Assembly (NCBI RefSeq): GCF_009727055.1
Contig: NC_052349.1
Location: 39,267,952 to 39,331,951, forward strand
DNA from: Benincasa hispida
Taxonomy: Eukaryota > Streptophyta > Magnoliopsida > Cucurbitales > Cucurbitaceae
Length of the DNA stretch: 64,000 nt
Direction: 5' to 3'
Shown here: piece after piece, positions 1 through 12,900 of the stretch
Position numbering within the stretch: position 1 is the first letter of the stretch
Layout of the letters: every line of letters starts with the position of its first letter
Notes under the pieces: generated by a model
Databases searched by the model: none
Told to the model about the DNA's origin: nothing
What the model saw: only the letters and a program-made list of their open reading frames with translations
Made by a program: the position numbers and the translations under genes

Positions 1-27
1 ATATATATATATATATATATATATATA
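1..27. repeat. (AT)n microsatellite
   Basis: Uninterrupted AT dinucleotide repeat at the left window edge. The array may continue outside the window. Confidence 0.95.
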
Positions 28-2300
28 ATCAAATTGAAAGTTTAGTTAGGATAAAAGTTGATACAATTTAATGATGTTCCTTTTTATATATCAAAAATAT
101 CTTTCTCATATTTTATTATTATTATTTTTTTCAAATTGATTAGTTTAATGCAACCTGGAAAAATGAAGACTATATTTTATTTTTATTTTTATTTTTTTTA
201 AATTACAGTAATTCACTTCATACTAAACAAATAATTTAGATCAAATAAAATATAATATTAAACTAAAGCATATATCATTTTAAACATTGCTAAAAAAATA
301 TGCAATAATTTCTGATTTCCTTTAAAAAATTGCCAGATTTTTTTTTATTATTTATTTATTTTTTTTTTTTATAAAAAGAGTATAACAATTTTATCATTAT
401 TAGATGAAATGTGAAGAAGCATGACTCCCAAATTCAAAACCATAGCCAATATGAACATTGGCTTATCAGTATATAACAATAGTAATTTTTTTTTTTTACA
501 AAACAAACATCATCTTTTAAAGTAAAGCTAATTCAATTAAAATGGCTTGTTGGAATGGTGAAGCAAATCTAAATTCTCATTAATGATATCACTTTTAGAT
601 CGGGGCATGATGAGAGTGTTATAGGTGTGTCAACGTAGTTGAGATGTTCGGGTGCACCTCCTAATCCTTCGATCTTTATATTTGGTTAAAAAAGAAAAAA
701 AAGAAGCAAAATTAAAAAATCATTGAGTTTCTTCATTCATTTGAGTCAACCTCAAACAAAAAGATTGCTTTAAATTTGAAGATGTAGTGTAATTTATTAT
801 TTAAAAAAAGGAAAGAAAATTTAGAATTAGAATGGGAGCTTTTGACTGCAATTATGTTACACATTAATACATGTAAATGCTTAGGGTATAATCTAGGACA
901 AGATTATAAACATATTTAGACAAAATATAATGTTAGTTTATCCTAAACTAATATGTTTGTTATATTTTGACTCTCTTGAACTTTCATAATCCATTTTCAG
1001 TTCTTCTAAATGTTTGAAAAGCAATCAAATTTAGTCCTTTTTTAAAAAAAAAAAAAAAAAATTAATTATTAAGGAAATTCATCTTTGAGCAGAACTCCAA
1101 GAGCACAAACTTACCTTTCTGTTAAAGTGATATTTAAATTAAGCTAAATAAAAATTCTTTTAAAAATATTTCTAAGGTTCTCAAAGTTAGAATATTACTT
1201 TTCACCTTTTTATAATATTTCAAAACTATTTTTAGATTTTATTACTCAAATAGTACAAAGTTTGAAATATTATCTGTGTATCAAAATTTTTTAATTTGAA
1301 ATTTCAAAAATGTTGAATTATATTTAAAAAGATAAAACTATTAATGAATATAGTATTTCATCAATTCATTTTTCTTAAAATTAAAATATATATTAATGAT
1401 GTATTTTATATTTTATGATATTACAAAATAATAATTCTACGAAATTTTCAACTTAAAATATGCTCATAAATCAATAATTAAATAGTTAGTATTCAATTAA
1501 ATATTTCAGGGTAACTCAAACTAATTTTATGGTTTAAAATTATATTATCAAACATATTTTAAATCATTGTTTGATCTGAAATCAAATTTATGAATCTGCT
1601 ACCAAATATATATAAAAACATGAAATACAATTTTGTTTCCAATTGAACTTTTTATTTTCATATTTGTCTACCAAACAAACCCTTAAAAATTCTAAGTCTT
1701 CCTTTTAGATCCTAATTTTTAGCCCGTTTGAATTGACTTGAGAAAAAATTGTTTTTCGAAAAACACATTTTTATTTAAACACTCTTGACAAAAGCTCATT
1801 AAAATATATTTGGAAACTATTTTGAGTGGTTACCAAATACTCCCATTTCTTATAAAATGATTTATTTTTTAAATTAAACACTTAAAAAATCTATTCCAGA
1901 GACGTACTTAGTATGACATCATAATGGATTTTAACTTCAAAGATAATTTTGATACATTTATGTAAGGGGAATAGTAATATTATTATTCTAATTTTTTGGA
2001 GAATAATATAGACATTTTTTAACATAGATAACAACATTTAAGATATTATTTTCTTCTTCTTTTATATAAATATATAAATTCCACTTTATCAAAGTCAATT
2101 CAACACTCACATGCAATATAATACAAAATCAGAATAAAAAATAAAAAGAATAAAAACAAAAACAAATGACAAGCTTGTCTTGGGTTATGTTATGAATTCT
2201 ATAATGTGTGTGTAAAACATGCCAAGTTTGAAATTTTTCAATAACTTCACCTTCAAGACACTGTCTAATAATTTCTAAAAAAGCAATAACCTAGCTAGCT
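28..2300. other. AT-rich intergenic region
   Basis: No protein-coding signal is visible. The stretch is AT-rich with homopolymer runs. A less AT-rich piece at about 597-700, ending in an A-rich tract, looks like a short dispersed repeat, possibly SINE-like. This rests on composition and the A-rich tail only. Confidence 0.6.
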
Positions 2301-2308
2301 CCTCTCCC

Positions 2309-2315
2309 TATATAC
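2309..2315 (+). promoter_or_regulatory. Possible TATA box of the GT14 gene
   Basis: TATATAC lies about 60 bases upstream of the chosen ATG at 2373, in a CT-rich leader (CCTCTCCC before it, TTTCTCTCTAG after it). The spacing suits a plant TATA box with a short 5' leader. This is inference; no transcription start is known. Confidence 0.35.
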
Positions 2316-2372
2316 ATACACAAATCCAAAACAAAACTCCAAATCTTTCTCAACCTCTTTCTCTCTAGATTG

Positions 2373-3897
2373 ATGAAATTAAGAAAAATGGGGTTTGAGC
2401 AAAAGCAACCCCAAGGGTTTCTCAAGTCCCACAATCTCAATTTTCAACTCAAACATGTCTTCCATTTCCTCTTCTTCCTTGTTGGATTTTCCTTTGGAAT
2501 CATCCTTTGCTTATACTTCAAAACCTATTCTCTCACTAATCCAACCCCTCCTAATTCTCCTTCTTCCTTCTCCGCTTTGCCACCGTCGTCATTTTTGCTC
2601 GCACCCGTCAGCTCTCCTCCACTGTCACCGCCTCCATCACCGCCCGATCAGTCTCAGCCTCGGTCTCGACCTCTTCTATTTTTATCAATCCCGAGAAATG
2701 GGAGCTCCTCCTCTAACTCTTCAAGGGTTATTGTTTCCCTTGAAGAACATAAGTCTTTGGTTCATAACATGAGTGATGAGGAGCTGTTTTGGAGAGCCAG
2801 CATGGTTCCAAGAATTGTGGAGAGTGACAAGACAGTTCCAAAAAAGGTGGCTTTCATGTTTCTGACAACTGGACCTTTGCCATTGGCAATTCTTTGGGAG
2901 AAGTTTTTTAAAGGCCACAATGGCTTATACTCCATTTATGTTCATTCACATCCTTCTTACGCTGATGAAATGCCTCAAACTTCTGTTTTTTATGGTAGAA
3001 GGATCCCAAGTCAGGTTTGTTTAATTTTATTATTATTATTATTTCTTTTTAAAAATATTGAGTATTTGGAATTTGAAAGTGCTAAAAAAAAAGTTATTAT
3101 AACCTTTCTAGAATTACCATTGAGATTACAACTACTAAAAAAAGAATTAGGAGCCTTGTGAGTTTGAGGGACATCTGATTTATGAATTCTTAAAATATAA
3201 CTTTTTAGTCCTCAGATTTTTAAGAATATGTAAGTTTCAAAATATATCTTTTTAATCGAAAGATAGAGTGTTGATCTCTGAATTTGTATAATGTAACTTT
3301 TTTTAGTTTTCGTATTTTTAAGAACTAAGTTTCAAGTAATTTTTTAAAATTATTTTTTCTAATTTAAAAGTCATATAATTATTTAAATAATTAAACAAAC
3401 TTACTTCATTACCTTTTAAAACACATTTGTAAATATTTGGGGACTAAAGAAGTACATCTTGAAAACTTGGGATTAAAAATGTAGATTTTGAAAATTCATG
3501 GACCAAACATACATATTCGGAAAAAAAAAAAAAAATTTCTCATAAATGGTGGGGATGTGATTGTCTGATCACTTCTAAAAATGATCAAAGTTAAAGGTGT
3601 TATTAATAAATAAATGAACTAAATTTATGATAAAGACAATTGTTTTAAATAGTAAAATTGTTGAGAATATTTATAAATATAGTGAAATGTCATTGTCTAT
3701 CAATGATAGATCGTGATAGTCATTTATCAATATTGATAAATGTCGACAGACTGACATAGATGTTTATATCGCAGTCTATCACGGATAAATAACGACATTT
3801 TACTATATTTGTAAATAAGTTGTCTCATTTTTCTTTGTTTAGAAATAGTTATTATGATAATGATTATGAGTTTCTAAATACCTTTTACCATCACACC

Positions 3898-3933
<36 letters not shown>

Positions 3934-5167
3934 AGTATATCACACTTAATATTGTGTTTTGTGTTGAGCCTTTTCTTACATCTTACTCAAATTTAATTTC
4001 AAAAACATTATAGCAACATTTTTTTTTAATTACAGCGGTCTTCTTTCGCTAATGATTTTTTTAATATATAATATTGTAGTTGCAGAAAATATTTTTAGAC
4101 TTCTTGCCAAATTTTAAAGAGTCCTATATTCCAATACTTTTTTGTCTTTCATTATCACAAGAACTACAAATCATATATAGAAACAATCATTAATTTTTAA
4201 AAATATATAACACAAAAAATTAAAGCAACTTAAACATATTACATGGGATCCATATTTTAAAGTTCTCTAATTTTAGCTAAACAAAGTAAATGATTTTTTT
4301 TTACGTGTAATATAGTACAATGTACAAGTTCTATGTCAGTTAAGTTATGCTCACGCTAGTGAAAGTACATGATTTTTTTTATGTGTAATGATAGTACAAT
4401 GTACAAGTTCTGTGTCAGTTAAGTTATGGCCACGTTAATGAAAGTAGATGGAAATTAAATAATAGCTAAGTAGGTGTTATAATTAACATAATTCTGAATT
4501 ATTGTAGGCTGTGTATTGGGGGACTGCAAGCATGATTGATGCTGAGAGACGCCTTCTAGCAAATGCCCTTTTAGACTTATCAAACCAAAGATTTGTTCTT
4601 CTCTCTGACTCATGCATCCCATTGTTCAACTTCACCACCATTTACAACCATGTCATGAGCTCAAACCTAAGCTTTCTCGGCTCATTCTATGACCCGAGAA
4701 AGTCTTGCCAAGGCCGCTACAACCCCCAAATGTCGCCTGAGATAAACATCACCGACTGGCGAAAGGGTTCCCAATGGTTCGAGGTACATCGAGAGCTCGC
4801 TCTTCACATCGTCTCCGACACGAAGTACTATCCAATCTTTAAAAACTATTGCCTCCCACCTTGCTACATGGATGAGCATTACATACCAACTTTGGTGCAT
4901 ATGTTGAAGCCTGAACTTAATTCTAATAGGAGCATCACTTGGGTTGATTGGTCGAAGGGAGGCCCTCATCCAAGTAAGTTTGGATGGAATGATATAACTG
5001 ATGAGTTCTTGAATAGGATAAGGTTTGAATCAACATGTAATAATGAGAATTATGATCAATACTATTCCACTTCTTCCATTTGTTTCCTTTTTGCTAGAAA
5101 ATTTTTGCCAAACACTTTGGAGCCTTTGTTGAGGGTCACTCCTCTATTGCTTGGTATTGATCCATAG
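2373..5167 (+). CDS. GT14 Core-2/I-branching beta-1,6-N-acetylglucosaminyltransferase-like protein, 2 exons
   Basis: Exons 2373-3014 and 4508-5167 are joined in phase 0 with GT (3015) and AG (4506-4507) borders, giving 433 residues. The start is the first in-frame ATG; another at 2391 would remove six residues. The protein has a short basic N-terminus, one membrane segment at about residues 29-49, a Ser/Pro-rich stem (55-100) and then the Branch domain (PF02485) from about 155 to the end. Family-typical pieces are [10 protein letters not shown] (about 163-172), FYGRRIPSQ at the exon junction, [28 protein letters not shown] (about 300-305) and the MDEHY motif (about 335-339), whose acidic residue fits the family's catalytic region. 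This is a type II Golgi-membrane layout. Plant GT14 members are proposed to act on glycoproteins or cell-wall glycans; the substrate cannot be read from sequence. The 1.5-kb intron holds a MITE, a microsatellite and a tandem duplication. Confidence 0.9.
3640..3848. mobile_element. MITE-like foldback element (copy 1 of 3)
   Basis: Outer arms are inverted: a left arm running from TAAAATTGTTGAGAATATTT to the ATCAATGATAGATCGTGATAG region matches the reverse complement of the right arm ending near TTGTCTCATTTTTC. The core is built of TGATAG/CTATCA words. Related copies lie at 8522-8697 and 58119-58378. It sits in intron 1 of the GT14 gene. No flanking duplication was resolved. Confidence 0.65.
3899..3931. 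repeat. (AT)n microsatellite
   Basis: About 16 uninterrupted AT units in intron 1 of the GT14 gene. Confidence 0.95.
4283..4440. repeat. Tandem duplication, two 79-bp units
   Basis: Units 4283-4361 and 4362-4440 are nearly identical, each starting AAAGTA. A third unit begins at 4441 with AAAGTAGATGG and then diverges. Each unit contains TGTCAGTTAAGTTATG, which in reverse complement resembles the A-box half of a tRNA-derived SINE head. The array ends only about 65 bases before the exon 2 acceptor. Confidence 0.85.
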
Positions 5168-6012
5168 GGAAAAAATGTGCTTGTTGAATGAATATTATTC
5201 AATATCTGAATTCAATTTTAAGTTTGATTACATATGATCTAGGTTTATTCATTTAAGAGTTTAATTTGTACATATTTAGAAATAATTTTGAAATTATTAT
5301 TCACTTTTGTGAAGTTTAACTACTTCAGGACATGCACTATTTAATCGATCATTCAAAATAAAACTGATGATATAAATCATGCTTAAAAGTATAGCACCAA
5401 ATGTGTTTGATTGGAAGCCGTTGATGCAAAATTTGGAATGGGGAAACAAACCTAACTCTCACGAGACATCAACAATTGAATTTATAATTTTGGGGAAGAG
5501 AGGACTTGCAAAACAAAGAAAAAGGTCCCGATGTCTAAGTCAGTCAGAGAATTGAATAGTAGAGAAGAAGTCAAAAGTTTAAGTTACCTCGTATGGAGCC
5601 TTAATGGTCTATTTATAGTGGATTCAACTTAAGGTTTATCTTAGTCATATTAGGATTAAGATTTGAGATTTAACCTCCTAGGATTAGGAATATGACTTTT
5701 CCTAATCTCAAACTAGCTAGATAAATCTTTATCTTATCTCTTTTTATTTTTGATTTTATCTGATCTTATCTTGATTTTGGGCTTTATTCTGTCTTGTCAA
5801 AATTCACCCACAAAATTAGCTCCCACTCCCAAGTTGGGGTTCGTGGTTGACTATATTCTTATGGGCTAATCTTCTAAGCAATCAACTTAGGAGTACAATC
5901 TCCCCTTTTATTGCCACGTTATCCCATCGCGAGACGTATCTCGAACTTTGTGGGTGTTGGGCCAATTGAGCTAAACCCTTTTGAGGTCCAACCAATTTTT
6001 CAATGTGCTTCT
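5168..6012. other. 3' flank of the GT14 gene and intergenic DNA
   Basis: No coding signal. The first 200 bases probably contain the gene's 3' UTR. From about 5400 the base composition changes to that of a dispersed repeat, which resumes after the inserted LTR at 8075. Confidence 0.5.
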
Positions 6013-8069
6013 TGATGGAACGTACACATTTACAATGGAAGAAATAACGGATCTAAAGTACTCTAATTAGGTTAATTTCAAAGAATAAGCATGCAATTAA
6101 ATTAAGAACAAATGAATAGAAGATATACAACCTTTGTAGACTCAAATCTTCTCTAAATCAGCTCCAATCTCCTCATGAATGGTTTGTAAACCACCACGAG
6201 AGTCTTCCCGACTATTCTCCGGCCTTAGAACGGGATGATGGGACCCAATGATTGACTAATTTGGAGAGGAAAAGGTTAAGGATTTAAGAGGAAAAATAGG
6301 TTAAGACTTTCAAGAAATTTCATGAAATACCACTTGGCCAAGAGAGCTAAAATTCATAAAACTCTTCTTTTTGTAGGTTATATCATGAAAAACATGCAAC
6401 TTTGAATTTGATGAGAAATTGACACTAAAAAATCTACTAACTCAAAGTAGGATTAGTGGGGCAAGTGTCTTCAATTGAAAACAACACTTAATGCAAATGT
6501 TTGAATTTCCCATTCAAGATTGTTGGATCTTTCCACTAACTTGATCAAATGTCAAAATTTGACTCTGAAAGTCCAAAGTCAATAATTTTGACTTTTTGAT
6601 TTTCAAAGTCAAAATCAACATTTTGACTTTTATTGCATTTTTTACCTAGTCAACAATTTTGAATTTTTATGCAATTTTGACCTAATAAACTATTTTGACT
6701 TTTAATGAAATTTTGACCAATTCCATTTAATTTCAAAATTAATTCTAATAATTAATTTTAAAATTTAATTAATATTAAATAATTAATTTAACAATTTAAT
6801 TAATTAAATTTAATATTAAATCCAACACTAATTCCAATTAATATGAATCTCTATTCATAATCTTGATATTTAAATCTTATTTAAATATCTTCTATTTTCT
6901 CTCTCTTTATGTTTAATTCAAATTAAACATTAGGTTAAAAATATCATATATTTTTAACGCTTTGCTCCAAAAACCAAATTTGAATACTTCAAATTCGTTC
7001 GTCACACTATTCTAAGATTTACGATATGAGCTAGTATGGGGACCTCATGGATTTACAGATCATGGATTCTAACGATCCAAGATTAACCAGCTAAACTCTT
7101 TAACCCAATTAACCAACATTCGTTAACTACTGGATCACTCCACTAAAGCATGGTAGTTGCACTCCCCTCACTATAGATATATTTATGTCCACTCAATATA
7201 ACTATAATCAGTAAGTCAACCTTTCACAAGTTGTTCGTAATAACGGTTGGGTGAAAAGCTGTTTTACCCTCAAGATTACATCTTGCTCCTTAAGACTTAC
7301 TGATCCTCTAATGAACAATTGGTATGTGATCCAATCACTAAACCGAGTCCCTTTTGGGCCAATGAGCGAGTAGGGCCCCTTATTCAAAACCCGAAGTTAG
7401 CACTTAAGGGAACAAACCTCTATATTATCCCTAAAAGTGGATAGGGGTGAATTTCGTCTTGCACTCTATGTCCCCAGCTATCTACCTGGTCTTACCCTTG
7501 AAGTGGGAGGCTTATTGAGCTGGCATTGTTGAGTCAACCCATGTAAATCTAAGGATAATCCTGAATAAACAGGAGTTCATAGTTAGCTCAGGATTAAGGT
7601 CAAGTTACATAGATCATCACTTTGAAATAATCAGTTTTAAATGGTAAACAACGTTATAAAGTAAGAGTGACTTATTTCTTAGTTCGGTCTTATACAAAAT
7701 CTTTGCACGGGATGCCCCCACTCGCATGTCTCCACATTAATGATTTAGGATCATATCGTTTGTACTGAATACAAAGTGGGCCGCATCCGATAATGTCCCC
7801 AGGATAAGGTAACCGACCTTTTTCGTATATTACAGACCATTTTGACTATCTACTCGAACTTGATTCACTTTTATGTCACTACATAAAGTCCAAGTATTCA
7901 TGTAATAGCCATGGATCTTAGTTTATTGGATTTAGGTTCCTTCTAAAACGAAATGAGCAATTGATACATTCAATAACAACTTTATTGAATAAGCCCAATA
8001 ACATCTTCATTGATAACATAATAAGTTTATTGTTTACAAACCACAAGTTTTAGGACATAAAACCCAATA
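6013..8069 (-). mobile_element. Solo LTR (copia-like family) with 5-bp target duplications
   Basis: The 2057-bp sequence starts on the minus strand with TATTGGGTTTTATGTCC and ends CGTTCCATCA. The canonical TG start has become TA. Identical CTTCT pentamers flank it at 6008-6012 and 8070-8074. It is related to the LTRs starting at 9049 (+) and 48029 (-), for example in TTTTAGGACATAAAACCCA and the blocks around 7140-7180 and 7680-7900. No internal domain and no second LTR accompany it, so it is best read as a product of LTR-LTR recombination. Confidence 0.85.
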
Positions 8070-8074
8070 CTTCT

Positions 8075-9048
8075 CCACCTCATGGCAAAATTATGCACTA
8101 AGTTGTGCCAAGCCCACCCTAAAAATAGGCCCAACAACCGATCATTGGTCTCCTAACCCAAGGTAGGCCCCGGGTCATGAGCGAACCTGGAATATTACTT
8201 GACCAAGCCTGTTATAGCTCAACCAACTTCCTGATGTCCTCCCCCCTCCCCCCAAGGGCGGAGTTATGGTTACTTCACCCATCATTTCCTCAATGGGTCA
8301 TCGTTTTTGCTTATCTTCAATAATCTTGTAGCTTGATCCTAATCTTGTAACTTCTTTTCTTATCTTCAATAGTCTTGTAGCTTGATTATATATCTCGTAG
8401 CTTTTTTGCTTATCTTCTCTTAATTAAGGTTAATTTTTCTATTTTATATGACGAACTTTAGTCCGAACTTTAATCTATGTTACATGATATATGCAAATTG
8501 ACTATTAAATTTAAGTATAACTTTCAAATAAAGGAAAATGAGTCAACTTATTTACAAATTATCTATTAGTGATAAGCCGTGATAGACTTTTATCAGTGTC
8601 AGTAATAAATGTCTATTAAGGTCTATCGTGGTCTATCACTAAGTGACATTTAGCTATACTTGAAAATATTTTCAACAGTATTACCATTTTAAAAAACTAG
8701 TTTTGCATGCATTATGTAAAGTTTAAAAAGAAAAATTAATTATAAAAGTTTAATAATACAACTTTAATATTAAGTGATGATTATAAAGTAAATCTAAAAA
8801 TAATTATAAAAAAAAACCATAAAAACAAGATTTTAAAATCAAAGATAAATTTCGTGTACAAATGGTTTAATCTTGGAAAAAAATACTTTTTTGGTCCTTG
8901 AGTTTTAGGAATAGGTGTATTTAGTCTCTATTATTTCAAAGTGGTCATTTTGGTCTCTAAGTTTTAAAGACTAGGTTTAAAAAATCCCTTAACTAATAAA
9001 TCAATTAAAATTAAACATAAAATTAAGTAAATAAACTATGTGACAAGA
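8075..9048. other. Intergenic repeat-derived DNA
   Basis: 8075-8300 continues the pre-insertion sequence that precedes the solo LTR. 8309-8420 contains two diverged copies of a roughly 49-bp unit (CTTATCTTCAATA.TCTTGTAGCTTGAT) plus a partial third. A MITE-like copy follows at 8522-8697. 8882-8990 holds TTTTGGTC-rich sequence related to the foldback at 52661. No gene is seen. Confidence 0.5.
8522..8697. mobile_element. MITE-like foldback element (copy 2 of 3)
   Basis: The inverted-repeat core (CCGTGATAGACTTTTATCAGTG against GGTCTATCGTGGTCTATCAC) and the outer arms (TCAACTTATTTACAAATTAT, TATACTTGAAAATATTTTCAACA) match the copies at 3640 and 58119. Confidence 0.6.
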
Positions 9049-11100
9049 TGTTGAGTTGTATGTCCTAAAACTCGCAGTTTATAAAGTTAAACATATTCTA
9101 TTATCAATAAAGATGTTATTAAACATTTCTTCAATAAAGTTAAACATATTCTATTATCAATAAAGATGTTATTAAACATTTCTTCAATAAAGTTGTTATT
9201 GAATCTTTAAATTGCATTATAAAGTCTAAATCCAAATAAACTAAGATCCATGACTATTACATGAATACTTGAACTTTATGTAGAGACATAAAAATGGATC
9301 AAGTTCGAGTAAATAGCCAAAACGGTCTATAGCATATGAATAAGGTTGGGTGCCTTATTCTAGTAACACTATTGGATGCAGCTTGCTCTGTAGTTGTTAC
9401 AAGTTGATGTAAAGGTACTATAAACGAAGTGATCCTGATTCGTTCATGTATTGACATGAGGAGTGGGAACGTCCTATGCAATGAGTTTGCATAAGATCAG
9501 ACCAAGAAATAAATCACTCTTACTTTATAACGTTGTTTACTGTTTAAGACTGATTATTTCACTTAGATAACCTAGGTAACTCGATCTTAATCCTGAGCTA
9601 ACTATGAACTTCTGTTTATTTGGGATTACCCATAGATGTGCATAGGTGAGGGTTAGCTCAATAGCGTCGGCTCATTAAGCCTCCCATTTTATGAGTAAGA
9701 CCGGGTAGATAGTTTGGGATATAGGGTGCAAGATGGAATTCATGCCTACCCAATTTGGAAAAAGGTTGCTCTCTTAAGTATTAAATCCAGATTTTGAACC
9801 CCACCCTCTCTTTGGCCCTAGAGGGATCCGATTTAATGATTGGATCATAAACCAATTGTTCATTAGAGGATTAGTAAGGACTTAAGAAGCAATACGTAAT
9901 ATCAGGGACAAAACAGCATATTGACTCAACCGTTATTACGAACAACTTGTGAAGGATCGACTTATTGGTTATGGTTAAATCATGTGGACGCAAATATATC
10001 TATAGTGAAGAGAGTGCAACTATCGAGCTATAGTGGTGTGACTTGATAGTTAACGAATACCGATTAATTTAGTCTAAAGAGTTTTAGCCAATTAATCTTA
10101 AATCGTTGGAGCTCATGATATGTAGGTCCATAAGGTCTCTCTACTTGCTCATAAAACATGAACAACTTGAATTATTAAATTGAGTGAATTTAGACCAATA
10201 TCAATTTAAAAATGTTCAAATTGAAATTAGGTTTTGGATTTGAATAAGTTCAAAATCAAATTAGGGTTTGTATAATTATATTCGATATAATTAACATTTA
10301 ATTTGTTGAAATTAAATGAAATTGAAGAGTTTATAATATTTAAATATTGAATTAAATATCAATTACATGAATAAGATTCATGTTTTTAAATTTAATTTAT
10401 GGTTAATTTGATATTTGATGTTAAATTATTTAATTAATTAAATTTGTTTAATTACTTAAAAATCAAATTAAATTCCAATTTTAAATTCAATTTGAGATAT
10501 TGAATATTGAATTTGATTAATTATGATATTAAATCAAGTTGGATTTGAGTTATTTAGAATTAATTGAAAAAATTGGAAATTTTGAAAAATGAGTTTTTAG
10601 TGGGTTTTCCCACTTTCACCAAACATGAGGTGTTGCTCTTCTAATTACACACAAATCCCATTAAATTTTTGAAACAGCTGCTAGCCTTGAATGTGATTGG
10701 AGTGCCTGCATGTTGAAAAATAATAAAAACCTCAAAAATTGAAAGAAGAAATGGGTGGAATAAGTTGGAAAATTGTTTTCTGCATCTTCTTCTTCTTCCA
10801 CACAAAACCCATTTTTTTACTTCACAAATTCACTCAAATTTGAGTTCCACCACTCAAATTCAAGGTTAAGAATAGTATAGAAGATCTCTTGGTGGTTCAT
10901 TGATGATTTGGAGTTGAATTAACGTGAAGAACAGATTGGATTTGGAAGAGTTCATCAAATATATGTTGAAATTGAAACCCTCTTCATTTTTCTGCAAAAA
11001 CATGCTTTTATAACTCAAATTAAATTTAATTAGAGTGTTTATTGATTCTGTTTGTTTCCATTGCATGCTAGTATATCCTTTCAGTTGGTAATAAAGCGTG
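9049..11100 (+). mobile_element. LTR of the TGTTGGGTTTTATGTCC family, right end unresolved
   Basis: It begins TGTTGAGTTGTATGTCC and matches the other family copies through about 10180, including the GAGCTAACTATGAACTTCTG and GGATTGGATCATAAACC-type blocks. The 3' part differs from the 6013-8069 copy, so it is a diverged subfamily. No matching duplication of the left flank CAAGA was found, so the right edge is an estimate. Confidence 0.6.
9081..9186. repeat. Tandem repeat inside the LTR, two 53-bp units
   Basis: Units starting ATAAAGTTAAACATATTC lie at 9081 and 9134 and are identical over 53 bases. A third begins at 9187 and diverges after ATAAAGTTG. Confidence 0.9.
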
Positions 11101-12900
11101 ATTTAAGCACTCAATTAACGTTAATTTGAGTTTTGGTGGGTGAATTTCTGAAGTTGCATGTTTTTGGACTGATATGGATGTTTTCAGCTTTGGCATTAGA
11201 TTTCTCATTGATTTTCAAGTTAAATTTGTAATTGAGTCTTATTTGATGAGCTGTGTGCTATAGAGTTTGTAATTTATTTGAAGTCATTAGAGTCCAAATT
11301 AGGTTGTAATTTGAAGATTGAAGCAAGCAAGGTCGTGGAACAGTAGTTGGAGGACTGCCTTCTGCCTAGGCAACGTTGCAACGCTGCGCTTGTACATTGC
11401 AAGTTCTTAATGAAGCCCACAGCGTTGCAACACTGGGATGAGCGTTGCAACGCTGTTCTTGATGAAGCCCGCAACATTGCAATGCTGGGATGAGCATTGC
11501 GACGCTGTTCATCCCAGCTGAGCAATGCACGGTTCGGTCTGGTTCACGCCGAAAAAGTTCTGGTTCGACCAGTTCAACCTCAATCTGGTCCGATTCAACC
11601 ATTCTTGGATCAGTTCAACCCATTTTGATGCTTTGGAGGTCTAGTTCGAGTGAGTCGGGTTTGGTTAGGTGGTTCTACACTAATTTGAAGTTGTTTCTGG
11701 ACTTGTTTTGTAATGAATTAATTATTTTGCTTGCTTAGGATGCCAAAGTTGAACCATATCAGTATAATTTAAATTATTATGTATGTGATGTATATTGTAT
11801 TTAAATTTAAATATGTTTGTGCATATACTATGCCATTTAGATTTAAAATCCCACTATAGGAAGCATGTTACATGCATTATGTATATGTTATAAATTGTTA
11901 TAATGTATAGAATGTATGTTTAGGGTTTCTGTTATTTAATATAATTGTTATATTAAATTTGAAGGCCTTTGATGTATGTTGTGGATGCAATAGCATTTCT
12001 AATTATATAAGTTGTTATAAAATTGAATTAGACAATAAAATCTATAACAAAGATAAGTTCCATGCTCACATAGGTTAAACACTTGTTTTAATAGTTAAAA
12101 TAGCTCGCTATCTTATAAATCACGGTTACAAACTCAACCAATATATAATCTTGTCTAAGGCTGCGGGTTTTTAAGTTGACGGTCTATGGAACATCTCCTA
12201 CCTAGGGATTATTGCCGAATAATTGAGCATTTTTTAACTGGTTTTATAAGCGTACGTGAGCAGTGTGAAGTAATAAAACGATTTATCACCTAGACATCGT
12301 AGGTTAAAAATCCATTTATAAGCGTTATACTTGGATGAAACCACATAGACTTAGGATTGTTTTAATTAGCCGAAATGAACCTAAGTTATTAGTCATATTT
12401 TATATATATATATATATACCCAAATTAATAATAGAAAACTTCAGTGGGAGTTTAATAACTTATATGATAAAGTTATTAGAACACTTCAGTGGGAGATTAA
12501 TAACATATACGATACGTTATTTTTAGCTGTCGCGTCTTTAAGAGTTCACAATCGAGATTCATGCGATACTTCGTGTCAATTATACCTTGATTGCTCCATT
12601 TGGAAAGTATTTTGTATAAATCAAGATTTAGGTGAATAAGGGGAAGTCGTTCAAATATAAAATCAAATATATGATATTGATTTCAACTTTCACGTCCCTA
12701 CAAAATTCATACCGTGAGATCCATACAACGCTTCGTGTCGATTATACCTTGACTGCTTCATTCGAATAGTGTTTGTATGGATCAAGAGCAAGGTGAATGG
12801 GGGAAGTAGTTCATAGAAAGTGGGTGAAGGATATGTGTCAACGGTATTTATAGAGCTTAAGGTGAAGCAGCCTTTCTCTCTAATGATTGCAATGATGGAC
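11101..12900. other. Repeat-derived region without genes
   Basis: 11367-11520 contains a diverged 50-60 bp duplication rich in GTTGCAAC palindromes. 12430-12530 carries two copies of CACTTCAGTGGGAG or close variants, and GAGATTCATGCGATACTTCGTG-type sequence recurs at about 12556 and 12716. These look like internal repeats of a large LTR element. No protein domain was recognised. Confidence 0.5.
11367..11520. repeat. Palindrome-rich short tandem array (GTTGCAAC)
   Basis: AACGTTGCAACGCTG, AGCGTTGCAACACTG, AGCGTTGCAACGCTG and ACATTGCAATGCTG recur within 150 bases, embedded in two diverged copies of a TGAAGCCC...GGGATGAGC unit. Small reading frames here are repeat-derived. Confidence 0.75.

Noticed and set aside
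2370..3161. 263-residue frame running past 3014
   Set aside because: It reads into intron 1. The GT donor at 3015 and the in-phase continuation at 4508 restore the conserved GT14 sequence.
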